16,733 nt of DNA from JAKEGN01 sp964465665 (GTDB lineage Bacteria; Pseudomonadota; Gammaproteobacteria; Steroidobacterales; Woeseiaceae): assembly GCA_964465665.1 (NCBI GenBank), contig CAYXKM010000138.1, forward strand, positions 1 through 16,733. The letters are read 5' to 3'. Below the pieces are notes generated by a model. It made no database searches, was not told the DNA's origin, and saw nothing but the letters and a program-made list of their open reading frames with translations. Below, piece after piece: positions 1 to 8,148 of the stretch (positions within the stretch are counted from its first letter, which is position 1; each line of letters opens with the position of its first letter). The translations under genes were made by a program, and so were the position numbers.

Positions 1-396
1 GCCGAACGCATGGAAATGCCGGAGGACAAGGTGCGAAAGGTTCTTAAGATTGCAAAGGAGCCTATTTCGATGGAGACACCGATCGGCGACGACGAAGACT
101 CGCACCTCGGCGATTTCATCGAGGACCAGACCGTGCATTCACCGGTGGACTCGGCGACCTCGGAAGGTCTGAAAGAGACGACGCACGCCGTACTTGCCGG
201 CCTGACACCACGCGAAGCCAAGGTGCTGCGCATGCGATTCGGCATAGACATGAATACCGACCATACCCTGGAAGAGGTTGGCAAGCAGTTTGACGTGACC
301 CGTGAACGCATCCGGCAGATTGAGGCCAAGGCATTGCGAAAACTGCGTCACCCGACGCGCTCGGATCAGCTGCGCAGTTTTCTTGTGGATGACTGA
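1..396 (+). CDS. rpoD: RNA polymerase sigma-70 factor RpoD, C-terminal part (5' end outside window)
   Basis: This is the end of the housekeeping sigma factor that directs core RNA polymerase to -35/-10 promoters. The frame is open from base 1, so the gene enters from the left; the first in-frame ATG at 10 is internal. The 131 visible residues cover the end of region 3 and all of region 4. DEDSHLGDFIED lies near residue 40. Region 4 contains AGLTPREAKVLRMRFGI, then the helix-turn-helix VGKQFDVTRERIRQIEAKALRKLRHP that contacts the -35 element. The match to gammaproteobacterial RpoD is close to identity in region 4. The protein ends LRSFLVDD and stops with TGA at 394-396. No clear hairpin terminator is visible between it and the tRNA 39 nt downstream. 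Confidence 0.98.
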   Translation, partial: AERMEMPEDKVRKVLKIAKEPISMETPIGDDEDSHLGDFIEDQTVHSPVDSATSEGLKETTHAVLAGLTPREAKVLRMRFGIDMNTDHTLEEVGKQFDVTRERIRQIEAKALRKLRHPTRSDQLRSFLVDD

Positions 397-435
397 CGCA
401 AGGAACCGCTTGCAGAACGTCAGACCTTAATTTCA

Positions 436-512
436 GGGCCTGTAGCTCAGTTGGTTAGAGCAGGAGACTCATAATCTCTTGGTCCCTGGTTCGAGTCCAG
501 GCGGGCCCACCA
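436..512 (+). tRNA. ileX: tRNA-Ile (anticodon CAT, probably lysidine-modified, AUA-decoding)
   Basis: A complete 77-nt cloverleaf. The acceptor arm pairs 436-442 with 502-508 (one G-U), the discriminator is A509 and CCA is encoded at 510-512. The anticodon stem is 463-467/475-479 around the loop CTCATAA, with anticodon CAT at 470-472. The T-loop is TTCGAGT. A CAT anticodon could mean initiator Met, elongator Met or Ile2. The first acceptor pair is G-C, so it is not initiator-like. The anticodon/variable/T-arm stretch (GACTCATAATC then CTTGGTC) follows tRNA-Ile2 rather than elongator Met. A tRNA of this kind next to rpoD is also familiar in pseudomonads. Six T residues (513-518) follow directly and may help terminate transcription. 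Confidence 0.9.
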
Positions 513-711
513 TTTTTTCTCATGACGTCATATCCGCTCCTGGCGCCCTGATGTTGCCGGCAGATACCTGCAAATTTCAACGGAATCAGTATTCGCAAGT
601 CCGCGTACACCCGTTTTTCCTGCAAATAACGCATCCGTTTAGTGCCATGCCACTCCTTCCATAGCATTACAATTCCAACGACGCTGAACTCCGCATCGCG
701 AGACACCGCCA

Positions 712-1725
712 ATGCTCGAGAAATTCGAACGCTATCCGCTGACCTTCGGCCCCACACCGATCGAAAAGCTGAACCGCCTTTCGGTGCACCTGGGCGGCGC
801 GGTCGACATCTTCGCCAAACGCGAGGACTGCAATTCCGGCCTTGCTTTCGGCGGCAACAAGATCCGCAAACTGGAATACATCATTCCCGACGCTATCGCC
901 GCCGGTGCCGATACGCTGGTCACTATCGGCGGTGTGCAATCGAATCACACGCGCCAGGTTGCTGCGGTAGCGGCCAAAATCGGCATGAAATGCCGCCTCG
1001 TGCAGGAGAGCTGGGTGCCGTTCCAAGACGCCGTTTACGACCGGGTCGGCAATATCCTGATGTCGCGCGTGATGGGTGCCGAAGTCGAACTGGTCGATGC
1101 CGGATTTGACATCGGCATTCGAGAGTCCTGGGAGAACGCGCTCGAGGACGTAAAGGATCGCGGTGGCGTGCCCTACCCGATCCCGGCCGGCGCCTCGGTG
1201 CACAAGTTCGGCGGACTCGGGTTTGTCGGCTTCGCAGAGGAGTTACGCCAGCAGGAAGAGGACCTTGGGTTCCGCTTCGACTACATAGTTGTCTGCTCGG
1301 TTACGGGCTCGACGCATGCGGGGATGGTTGTGGGCTTCGCGAAGGACGGCCGCGCGAGGAACGTCATCGGCATCGACGCCTCCGGCACCCCCGAAAAAAC
1401 TCACGCCCAGATACTTGATATTGCTCGAAAAACCGCGGATCTGGTCAAGCTCGGCCAGACTATCAGCGCCGCAGACGTCGTGCTGATTCGCGACTACGCG
1501 TATCCGCTTTACGGCGTGCCCTCGAACGAAACCAACGAGGCCATCCGCTTGTGCGCACGCCTCGAAGGCATGATGACCGACCCCGTGTACGAAGGTAAGT
1601 CGATGCAGGGAATGATCGACCTGGTGAAGAAAGGCTATTTTCCGGCCGGCTCGAAAATCCTGTACGCACACCTGGGCGGTGTGCCGGCGATCAACGCGTA
1701 CAGCTACATTTATCGCAATGGATAG
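712..1725 (+). CDS. acdS: 1-aminocyclopropane-1-carboxylate (ACC) deaminase
   Basis: A cytosolic PLP enzyme that opens the cyclopropane ring of ACC, the plant ethylene precursor, to give 2-oxobutanoate and ammonia. The 337-residue length matches the family (about 338). The N-terminal FERYPLTFGPTPI and KREDCNSGLAFGGNKIRKLEY blocks are characteristic. The PLP lysine is K50 in GGNK, and the nucleophile region is GGVQSNHTRQ with S77. The residues that separate true ACC deaminases from D-cysteine desulfhydrases are both of the deaminase type: Glu294 in DPVYEGKS and Leu321 in AHLGG, with Tyr293 present. One difference from the pseudomonad enzyme is His79 in place of Gln. ATG 712 gives the family-standard N-terminus, although its ribosome site is weak. 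It is convergent with the aminotransferase at 1752. No adjacent acdR-type regulator is visible. Confidence 0.93.
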   Translation: MLEKFERYPLTFGPTPIEKLNRLSVHLGGAVDIFAKREDCNSGLAFGGNKIRKLEYIIPDAIAAGADTLVTIGGVQSNHTRQVAAVAAKIGMKCRLVQESWVPFQDAVYDRVGNILMSRVMGAEVELVDAGFDIGIRESWENALEDVKDRGGVPYPIPAGASVHKFGGLGFVGFAEELRQQEEDLGFRFDYIVVCSVTGSTHAGMVVGFAKDGRARNVIGIDASGTPEKTHAQILDIARKTADLVKLGQTISAADVVLIRDYAYPLYGVPSNETNEAIRLCARLEGMMTDPVYEGKSMQGMIDLVKKGYFPAGSKILYAHLGGVPAINAYSYIYRNG

Positions 1726-1733
1726 CTAAGAGT

Positions 1734-1760
1734 CGCCTGCAGTGCAGTCTCCTACAGGCG
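1734..1760. terminator. Weak hairpin between convergent acdS and aminotransferase genes
   Basis: Six-base arms, CGCCTG at 1734-1739 and CAGGCG at 1755-1760, face each other across 15 nt. The right arm lies inside the last codons and stop region of the minus-strand aminotransferase. There is no T-tract on either side, so it would be at best a weak bidirectional terminator. It is called from position and symmetry only. Confidence 0.3.
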
Positions 1761-2879
1761 CTGCCGATTCAGCCAGGCGCCCATGGCGCCGAGTGCTTCC
1801 GGGACCAGCGCACGGCCGAGGCCGAGGCGGAAATAATTCTTCGGCACATCGCCGATCTCCGAGCGATAGAGGCTGGATGGCAATAGCAGCACACCGGCCT
1901 CTTCGACAAGGCGCTTCGTGAACTCCTCGACGCCATCTCTGCCCTTGTAACGCACGAAGCAGACGCAACCACCGTCCGGCGGTGCGAAATCGAACATATC
2001 AGGGTGGGCACCGAAGAATTTTCTCGCCGCAACGATGTTTCGCCGGATCAGCCCGACGTTGCGCTCGAGTATCGGTTGTTTCGCGTTGAGCGCGATCCGG
2101 GCAAGTACTTCCGACGGCGCGGAATTACAGATCGAAAGGTAGTGCTTGTACCGCTCCATGCGTACGAGCAATTCGCGATCGCGGCAGGCAATCCAGCCGA
2201 TGCGCAGGCCCGGCAGGCCGTACGCTTTTGACATGACGTTCAGCGACAAGCCCTTTTCGTAAGCATCGGCAGCCTGCACGATCCGTCGCGATGCATCCGT
2301 TTCAACACCGCGGTAGACCTCGTCACTGAATAGCCAGACGCCCTTCTCACGGCACAGTTCGACCAGAGCTTGCATGGTCTTCTGAGAGGGAATCGCACCG
2401 GTGGGATTGTTCGGAAAATTGATCGAGACCAGCCGGGTGTTCGGCCGGATCGCATCCCGCAAACGATCGAGGTCCAGCGCCCAGCCCCGCTTCTCGTCGA
2501 GTGCGACACCGCTCACTTCGCAAATCGACAACGGCACGGTTTCCGCCGACTGGTAGTTTGGCGTCAGCACGATCGCGTGGTCGCCCGACTCGAGCAAGAC
2601 CTGCATGGCGATAAAGATCCCCTCGCCCGCGCCGGCGAAGCAGAGGGTGTCATCTGCACTTATCGACTCGTAGGTTTCAGCAATTGCTTGCCGCAACGCC
2701 GGTGAGCCAAAAGTTTCGGTGTAACCCAGATGCAGATTGTCGAATGAGCGTCGGTCCTCAGCGGATGCGAGTGACAACAGGTCGGCAATCGTCCGGCTTT
2801 CCGCGTCCGAACCGGTCAGGTTGTAACGGGCATTGAACTCCCACTTCGAGAAATGCACCTCGAGTGCGAAGTCCCGCAT
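1752..2879 (-). CDS. Class I/II (fold-type I) PLP-dependent aminotransferase
   Basis: A 375-residue cytosolic aminotransferase of the aspartate-aminotransferase superfamily; the substrate is not predictable. Visible PLP-site features are NNPTG (N158), SDEVYRG (D186, Y189), the Schiff-base lysine K218 in MSKAYGLPGLRIGW, R226 in the same block, and a C-terminal YFRLGLG arginine that would bind a substrate carboxylate. The N-terminal block (SKWEFNARYNLTGSDAES) and LGYTETFGSPALR resemble the subgroup containing capreomycidine synthase-like enzymes, which also includes many uncharacterised proteins. I chose ATG 2879. The longer frame to 2972 would read through the end of the upstream gene and adds no conserved sequence; a GTG at 2891 is a minor alternative. 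It lies 14 nt after the haem lipoprotein gene and is probably cotranscribed with it. Having two PLP enzymes side by side with acdS is suggestive, but the two are transcribed convergently. Confidence 0.88.
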   Translation of the reverse strand: MRDFALEVHFSKWEFNARYNLTGSDAESRTIADLLSLASAEDRRSFDNLHLGYTETFGSPALRQAIAETYESISADDTLCFAGAGEGIFIAMQVLLESGDHAIVLTPNYQSAETVPLSICEVSGVALDEKRGWALDLDRLRDAIRPNTRLVSINFPNNPTGAIPSQKTMQALVELCREKGVWLFSDEVYRGVETDASRRIVQAADAYEKGLSLNVMSKAYGLPGLRIGWIACRDRELLVRMERYKHYLSICNSAPSEVLARIALNAKQPILERNVGLIRRNIVAARKFFGAHPDMFDFAPPDGGCVCFVRYKGRDGVEEFTKRLVEEAGVLLLPSSLYRSEIGDVPKNYFRLGLGRALVPEALGAMGAWLNRQRL

Positions 2880-2893
2880 CGCTGTTGCCACGC

Positions 2894-5002
2894 TCAGTGC
2901 GCCAGCGGATCCGGACGGACCTGAAAATGCACGACCAGCGGTTTCGTGCCCTTGCCCCCTTCCATCAGCCACGGCGTACGGTCCCCGCTCGGCACCCAGA
3001 TGCCGCGGCCTTTCCAGCCGGCATCGGCGTCGTCGATGCGGCCTTCGAATCCTTTGGTGTAGAAACCCATCGGGTACGGGATGCGGAGTGTCACGAATGT
3101 GCCGTCAACGAGCGCGTGCACGCCGTCGAACAGGTTACCGGTGGCAATCGGCACGTTTTTGCCGAGGCCCAGCGTATTGTGCTGGTCCACCCATGTGTAG
3201 TAACTCGATTCGACACTGAAGCCGGGTAATTCACTGAACGAAGGTCCCGGCAGGTCGTGAAAAGTCCAGCCCTCCGGGCAATGCTGGCCGGTTGCCGCCG
3301 GTCCGTTCAGCGGGCCTTTGCATTTACGCCGGTCGAATTCGCCGAGATGACCGCTGCCAAGCGACACCCAGATGACACCGTTGCCGTCGATGTCAGCGCC
3401 GCGCACGCCGAATCCGGGCAACGACACTTCGTACAGTTCGGAAAGCGTGGTTTGCGGCGGGTTGTCGCCCGGCAACATGCGCACGATCGAGCCGGGATAG
3501 GAGAACGCGTTCGAACCCCACACCGAATCGTCGATCGGGCTCGGCATGACCGCGTAAAAGCCTTTCGGCACGCGCATGTCGAATTCTGGATTCTGTTCCT
3601 CGCCGGGCTCGGTCCATTGATCCTGTTTGCCGTTACCGTTGGTATCCAGAATCACCGGCGCCCAGCCCTGCGAGGCCGCGGCGTCGCCAGTCCCCAGGAA
3701 TTTTTTCGTATCGAGCCAGCCGACAACATTGCGGTCGCCGCTGGTCCACAAGGTATTGTTTTCGTCGTAAGCGAATTGCAGGTGATGCGTGCTGAAACAG
3801 GTGTCGATGAAGGTGTATTGCATGTTCTGCGGATCGATCATCGCCAGGTGACGCGACGTTTGCTCGGTCGGGAAGAGCTGTGCAGACGGATGATCCGAGC
3901 CCTTGCGGCAGAAATCCGGGTTGGCCGGCGCGCGGATCCTTGCGGTGAGCCACACCCGCCCCTCCTGGTCCAGCATCGGGTTGTGTATGTTCGCCTTGCT
4001 GTCCCAGATCGCCTCGTCGCCCCAGTAAGGCGACGGTGCGATGACCGGATCGTCGTTCGTTGTCGGCGTATCCTCATCGCGCACCGGCACGTGAAAAATC
4101 GCCGCCGTGTTATTTGCGGGATTCAGAATCGGCATCGCGTCAGTGCTGAGTTCCGGTGCACCGAACAACGGACCGTACGGGTTGACGGTCGGGTTGCGCC
4201 GGTCGGTGCCGGAGAGGTCGTGCATGTAGGCCTTCTCGTTCGACCAGTCACGCACCGTCGCCACCACGTTCCGCTCGATGCCGGCCGGGCGCTGCGGATG
4301 GCTGGCCGGCAGCTCGCCCGCGGCGATGCTATCGGTCCAGTCGGCGAAGTACTTGATCGGCACACCTTTGAGCAATTCGGTGGCCAGCCGGATCATATTG
4401 CCTCCCGCCTGGCCGGAGGATATGCGCCGCGCCCAGGCCTGTTGCGCGGATTCGATGCCGGCCAGCGCGGGCGGCAGGGTACGGGTCGAGGCCTGCCCCA
4501 TCTGGTGGCAGCCGACACAACCCATGTTCTTGATCCACATCAGGTAATTGTTCATGCCACCGGGGATTTCCGCGACTTCTTCCGGGCCAGGCAAATCCAG
4601 CATGGCGTACCAGTAGGCTGCCGGGTACACGGCCGCTGCGGCGGCCGCATCGGCAGCGACGGTTGCGATGAGGTCTATGCGATCGCCGGGCGCTGCCGGT
4701 ACCTTCGCCGAATCCGCAAGACCGTAGCCGCGCACCCACAATTGATATTCCGCCGCGGGCAGGTCCGGCACGACGTAACGTCCTTCGTCATCCGTAACCA
4801 CGATGCGCGCGAATCGCGTACCCAGTGCGTCCGTTTCAGCGATGACCCAGACGCCGGCCTCGACGCCGGCGCTGCTGCGAACCACACCGGCGATGTCGTC
4901 AGCATCGATCGGAATGGTTACAGTGTCAGTTGTTTCCGGCTGCCGCTCACAACCGCAAAGAATTGCTGCAAGGATTGCCGGGCCCATTCCTAACTGTTTC
5001 AT
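2894..5002 (-). CDS. Lipoprotein with carboxypeptidase-regulatory-like domain, one c-type haem site and beta-propeller
   Basis: A 702-residue exported protein. The signal is lipoprotein-like (AAILCGC, acylated Cys18). A carboxypeptidase-regulatory/transthyretin-like beta-sandwich follows at about residues 36-115 (DDEGRYVVPDLPAAEYQLWVRG). A haem c motif CVGCH sits at C162-H166 (bases 4505-4519). The C-terminal half has repeated blade-like segments (GRVWLTARIR, NTLWTSGDRNVVGW, SVWGSNAFSYPGSIVRM, GVIWVSLGSGHLGEF), as in streptogramin-lyase/Vgb-type propellers. It would act in the periplasm or at the outer membrane as a redox or substrate-binding protein; I cannot assign a substrate. The start is well supported by AAGGTGG at 5010-5016, 7 nt before the ATG. 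The aminotransferase follows 14 nt downstream. The gene upstream on the same strand ends 108 nt away, with no obvious promoter in the gap. Confidence 0.85.
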   Translation of the reverse strand: MKQLGMGPAILAAILCGCERQPETTDTVTIPIDADDIAGVVRSSAGVEAGVWVIAETDALGTRFARIVVTDDEGRYVVPDLPAAEYQLWVRGYGLADSAKVPAAPGDRIDLIATVAADAAAAAAVYPAAYWYAMLDLPGPEEVAEIPGGMNNYLMWIKNMGCVGCHQMGQASTRTLPPALAGIESAQQAWARRISSGQAGGNMIRLATELLKGVPIKYFADWTDSIAAGELPASHPQRPAGIERNVVATVRDWSNEKAYMHDLSGTDRRNPTVNPYGPLFGAPELSTDAMPILNPANNTAAIFHVPVRDEDTPTTNDDPVIAPSPYWGDEAIWDSKANIHNPMLDQEGRVWLTARIRAPANPDFCRKGSDHPSAQLFPTEQTSRHLAMIDPQNMQYTFIDTCFSTHHLQFAYDENNTLWTSGDRNVVGWLDTKKFLGTGDAAASQGWAPVILDTNGNGKQDQWTEPGEEQNPEFDMRVPKGFYAVMPSPIDDSVWGSNAFSYPGSIVRMLPGDNPPQTTLSELYEVSLPGFGVRGADIDGNGVIWVSLGSGHLGEFDRRKCKGPLNGPAATGQHCPEGWTFHDLPGPSFSELPGFSVESSYYTWVDQHNTLGLGKNVPIATGNLFDGVHALVDGTFVTLRIPYPMGFYTKGFEGRIDDADAGWKGRGIWVPSGDRTPWLMEGGKGTKPLVVHFQVRPDPLAH

Positions 5003-5009
5003 GGATTGT

Positions 5010-5016
5010 CCACCTT
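5010..5016 (-). promoter_or_regulatory. Strong ribosome binding site fixing the haem-lipoprotein start
   Basis: On the minus strand this reads AAGGTGG, 7 nt upstream of the ATG at 5002. It supports that start, which also gives an intact lipoprotein signal peptide. Confidence 0.7.
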
Positions 5017-5110
5017 GGTCGGAGCCAGTCGGTACCTCTGCCTGTTGGTTCTGCAGACCTTTGAATTGATCGAATCGAATTGACCTGGCTTCATTGAAAT
5101 TTGGCGGACC

Positions 5111-5716
5111 TCAGCTGCTTCGCTTTGACAAAGCAAGACCGACGCTCGCGCCGAACAGGAACACCGCCGTCAGGCGATTGCGCAGATGGCCGAAGCGCGC
5201 AAGCCCGCGGCGCGCCGATGAGGCAAATACCGCCCACAGCATGTCGCCGCAAACCAGCACGGCAAGGTAAACCGCCGCTACCAGCAGTATCTCGGCGGTC
5301 GTGTTTCCGGCGCCACTGACGAATTGCGGCAGAAAAGCCGCAGTGAACAGCAACACCTTGGGATTCACGATCGCGAGCAGCAGGCCGTGGCGGAAGACTT
5401 TCGGCTTCAACTCCGGCTGCATCCCGCTCAGGTCGCTTGCCGGCTGTCGCCAGGTGATCACGGCGAGGTACAGAAGGTAGATGACGCCGAGCCACTTGAT
5501 CCACAGCAGAGCCGATGCCGCAGCATGGATGACAGCCGTCAGGCCAGCCGAGACCAGTACCAGTTGCAGCGCAATGCCGACTGTTGTGCCGAGCACCGTC
5601 ACGATGCCGGCGCGCAGGCCGTGCTGCAAAGTGTTGGCGACGATCAGTGCTACGTTCGGCCCCGGTATCAGGACCAGCACAAAGGTTGCGATGACGAGTG
5701 CAGCGATATTGTCCAT
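5111..5716 (-). CDS. LysE/RhtB-family amino-acid (or small metabolite) exporter
   Basis: A 201-residue inner-membrane protein made almost wholly of hydrophobic helices, the usual length for LysE/RhtB exporters (about 200-210 residues, six helices). The family signature is clear near the N-terminus (VLVLIPGPNVALIVANTLQHGLRAG), and the second conserved block is HGLLLAIVNPKVLLFTAAFLPQFV around residues 110-135. Members export amino acids such as threonine, homoserine, lysine or leucine; substrate cannot be told from sequence. ATG 5716 has AGGA about 6 nt upstream. It begins 9 nt after the rhomboid gene stops, so it is the last gene of the MOSC-lemA-DUF2207-rhomboid-lysE run. The final codons contain a CTTTG/CAAAG palindrome, too small to call a terminator. 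Confidence 0.9.
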   Translation of the reverse strand: MDNIAALVIATFVLVLIPGPNVALIVANTLQHGLRAGIVTVLGTTVGIALQLVLVSAGLTAVIHAAASALLWIKWLGVIYLLYLAVITWRQPASDLSGMQPELKPKVFRHGLLLAIVNPKVLLFTAAFLPQFVSGAGNTTAEILLVAAVYLAVLVCGDMLWAVFASSARRGLARFGHLRNRLTAVFLFGASVGLALSKRSS

Positions 5717-5725
5717 GTGGTCCTG

Positions 5726-6355
5726 CTACCGTGGCCGGCCCGGGCGGCGCCAGTGCTGGATCAGCAAGAAGCCGAAAAGCATTCCGCCCAGGTGCGCAAA
5801 GTTTGCCACGCCGGGCGCGCGTCCGCTCACGCCGAGATACAGCTCGAAAACACCGGCGAGTATCACCAGGTATTTGGCTTTCATCGGGATGGGCGGAATA
5901 AGCAGCATGACCATGCGGTTCGGGAACGCCATGCCAAACGCCAGCAGGATGCCGAAAACCCCGCCGGAGGCGCCGACGGTGTTGTACTGGCCGTTCTGCA
6001 GGTACGCAACCAGGAGTTGCACGAGGCCGGCACCGACCACACAGGTCAGGTAATACGTAATGAAGCGCCGCGGCCCCATCAGGACCTCGATCTCGCGGCC
6101 GAACATCCACAGCATCAGCATGTTGAAGACGACATGCCCGATGCTGCCGTGCAGAAATCCGTAGGTCACGATTTGCCAGGGATAGAAATCCCCGCGCACC
6201 GCCCCGAACGGCCACAGCGAGAAAAAATACTCGAGGTAATACGGTGGAAATTGCTGCAACGCGAACAGCAGGCCGTTCGTAATCAGCAATACGAAAATGA
6301 CGCTGGGGATGGTGCCGCTGTCTGTGGGCCGCCGCCGATAGATTTGCTGGTTCAA
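5726..6355 (-). CDS. Rhomboid-family intramembrane serine protease
   Basis: A 209-residue polytopic inner-membrane protease that cleaves transmembrane substrates within the bilayer. The catalytic dyad is visible as Ser130 in GASGGVFG and His188 in FAHLGGMLFG. The HGSIGHVVFNMLMLW block (H69, H74, N78) carries the conserved helix-2 residues, and WxFGREIE follows. The size fits a basic six-helix rhomboid. The start is unusual: an in-frame TAG lies just upstream, no ATG occurs before the first helix, and the first usable codon is TTG at 6355 with only a weak ribosome site. It lies 95 nt after the DUF2207 gene and 9 nt before the exporter gene. The physiological substrate is unknown; the adjacent DUF2207/LemA membrane proteins are candidates by context only. 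Confidence 0.9.
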   Translation of the reverse strand: MNQQIYRRRPTDSGTIPSVIFVLLITNGLLFALQQFPPYYLEYFFSLWPFGAVRGDFYPWQIVTYGFLHGSIGHVVFNMLMLWMFGREIEVLMGPRRFITYYLTCVVGAGLVQLLVAYLQNGQYNTVGASGGVFGILLAFGMAFPNRMVMLLIPPIPMKAKYLVILAGVFELYLGVSGRAPGVANFAHLGGMLFGFLLIQHWRRPGRPR

Positions 6356-6450
6356 ATCGAACTACTTTTAATCCGGTTGAATAAAGATCATGGCCGGGCA
6401 CGGTGGTGTACGCAAATCGCCAGGCAGAAAAAGTGCCGGGTACGGAAATT

Positions 6451-8148
6451 CTACCAGCCCCCGCCACCTCCGCCGCCACCCCCGCCGCCGGAGGACCCGC
6501 CCCCGCCGCCACCCGATGAGGAACCCGGCGGCGTTGCCGAAGAACTGATGGCCGTATCCAGGCTGCCGGACAGGCGCGACATGTTGGAGCCGATGCTCGC
6601 GCTGTTCCAGCTGCCGGTGTACCAGGACGGTTGATACCCGCTTTGGGACGGGCCCTGTATGGCGGCGAGGACCTCGGTAAATTTCTCGGCCCATTTTTGT
6701 TCCACGCCCATCGCCAACGCGAACGGCAGGTAGCTCTCGAACAGCTGCGGCGTTTTCTCCGGCGGATTCCGCAGGTTCATTTCGTCCTTCTCGGCGATCT
6801 CGAGGTAATCGCGAAAACCCAGCATTTCATCGAGCAGCTTTCTTCCGAGCCCGGTCGGCCGTTTCATGATCGCGGCAAAGAAGAAGATTGTAATCGCCAT
6901 TAAGACAATGATGCCGATGACAAACGGCGTAGGACCTTTGCCGACGTTTAGTGCAACAATCGATGCGATGACGGCGATAAGGATACCGGGGAGGCTCAGC
7001 AACCCGTTGGTGCGAAAATAGCGCCCGGCATAATCGCGCTTGAGCGCACGGCTGTGTGCGGAACGTGCACCGCCGATACGATTGTGATACTCGTCGTCCA
7101 GCAGGAGTTCATCGCCCTGTTCGAACAGTTTCTCGTACAGCGCTTTCTCCCCGGTCGCAAGCGGGTGCGGATCCGCCCCCGGATCGGTCCTGGTCAGCGT
7201 GTGTTCCTTTTTCTTCTTGTCGATCCGCAGGTAGCCTTTCACTGCGAGATTCAGCACAGCCGATGTCATGACTTTGCTGTCGTAGTACATCTGCTGGATG
7301 TATCGCAGCGATGCCGGCGAGTAGCCGTCCGGCGGCTGGTAGCGGGTGACCATGAGCCCCGGTTCGGGATCGCGACCGTATTTCCGCCAGACCGGAATGA
7401 ACCAGGCCAGCAGCGCGATGAATCCTGCGACTGCGACGATCAGGTTGGAATTGTCCCTGAGTAACCAGCCGATCCGCTCGGCACGCCCCGGCTCGAGCAC
7501 GAAGCCCTTCGGCCAGCCGACCACGATCGCCAGCCCTTCGTGAGGATGCAACGTTCGATCGACTGAAAACGTCACCTGTGCGGCACCATCCCGCCGCACT
7601 TCGTAATCCTTGCCGCTTGCGCCCATCGGGCCGGTATAGGCATCCACACTGTGGATTTCCGGCGTGCCTTCGAAATCGAGCGTTACCGTGGCTGTGGTCC
7701 TGTCGATCGGAAAGGCCCATTCGTTGCCGGTCGCGTTCCAGTACAGCTCGTCGTGCGCCTCGAAAAAGCCCAGCATGCGGTTTGCCCGGTACCGGTAGAT
7801 GTAAACATGCACTCCGGTCTCGAGGAAACGATCCGGACTGCCGAAATAGGTGCGCACGCCATTGCTCAGTTTCTCGGAACGAAATACTTCCGGCGCGTCG
7901 TTTCGCAACACTGCGAGCGGCTGGTAGTCAACGACGTGGCTGTTGCCGTAACTGTCTTCGTACTCGGTCGGGAAATCCCGATAGATACCGCGCCGGATCC
8001 GCGCGCCCTCGGCGCGCACCCTGATCGTCTCGGTAACCTCGATCCAGCCGTCCTGCCGGACGAGAACATCGCTTCGGAAATCGAGAATGCGCTCGTCCGC
8101 CAGCGTAACCAGCGGCAGCGACAGCAACAGACACAGAAATCCTTTCAT
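6451..8148 (-). CDS. DUF2207 family membrane protein with glycine-rich C-terminus
   Basis: A 565-residue protein of the YciQ-like DUF2207 family, which commonly pairs with LemA. A signal peptide (residues 1-17) is followed by a large extracytoplasmic beta-rich domain with the typical RIRRGIYRDFPTEY and ELYWNATGNEWAFPI blocks. A transmembrane helix lies at about 233-253, a soluble region with a winged-helix-like stretch (MTSAVLNLAVKGYLRI) follows, then two more helices at about 385-402 and 408-428. The C-terminus ends in a Gly/Ser tail (residues 542-565) finishing in Trp, as is common in the family. The function is not established. Its start codon overlaps the lemA stop (ATGA, 8145-8148), implying translational coupling. 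The ribosome site is GTGGA, close to the start. Confidence 0.9.
   Translation of the reverse strand: MKGFLCLLLSLPLVTLADERILDFRSDVLVRQDGWIEVTETIRVRAEGARIRRGIYRDFPTEYEDSYGNSHVVDYQPLAVLRNDAPEVFRSEKLSNGVRTYFGSPDRFLETGVHVYIYRYRANRMLGFFEAHDELYWNATGNEWAFPIDRTTATVTLDFEGTPEIHSVDAYTGPMGASGKDYEVRRDGAAQVTFSVDRTLHPHEGLAIVVGWPKGFVLEPGRAERIGWLLRDNSNLIVAVAGFIALLAWFIPVWRKYGRDPEPGLMVTRYQPPDGYSPASLRYIQQMYYDSKVMTSAVLNLAVKGYLRIDKKKKEHTLTRTDPGADPHPLATGEKALYEKLFEQGDELLLDDEYHNRIGGARSAHSRALKRDYAGRYFRTNGLLSLPGILIAVIASIVALNVGKGPTPFVIGIIVLMAITIFFFAAIMKRPTGLGRKLLDEMLGFRDYLEIAEKDEMNLRNPPEKTPQLFESYLPFALAMGVEQKWAEKFTEVLAAIQGPSQSGYQPSWYTGSWNSASIGSNMSRLSGSLDTAISSSATPPGSSSGGGGGGSSGGGGGGGGGGGW

Noticed and set aside
436..711. 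Integration site at the tRNA-Ile 3' end
   Set aside because: There is no integrase gene, and I saw no repeat of the tRNA 3' end elsewhere in the window. The downstream gene is of ordinary chromosomal character.
1752..2879. ACC synthase, as a partner of the neighbouring ACC deaminase
   Set aside because: SKAYGLPGLRIGW is shared by many class I/II aminotransferases, the N-terminal blocks resemble another subgroup, and the genes are convergent and not co-transcribed.
3257..4993. 578-codon open frame on the plus strand
   Set aside because: It lies exactly antisense to the haem lipoprotein gene, is rich in Arg/His/Val as expected from a reversed GC-rich frame, and shows no domain or start signal.
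5091..6512. 473-codon minus-strand open frame
   Set aside because: It is an out-of-phase frame over the rhomboid and LysE genes, both of which have unmistakable family motifs in their own frames.
5324..6634. 436-codon plus-strand open frame with a proline run
   Set aside because: It is antisense to lysE, the rhomboid gene and the DUF2207 C-terminus. The proline run is the reverse of the DUF2207 glycine tail.
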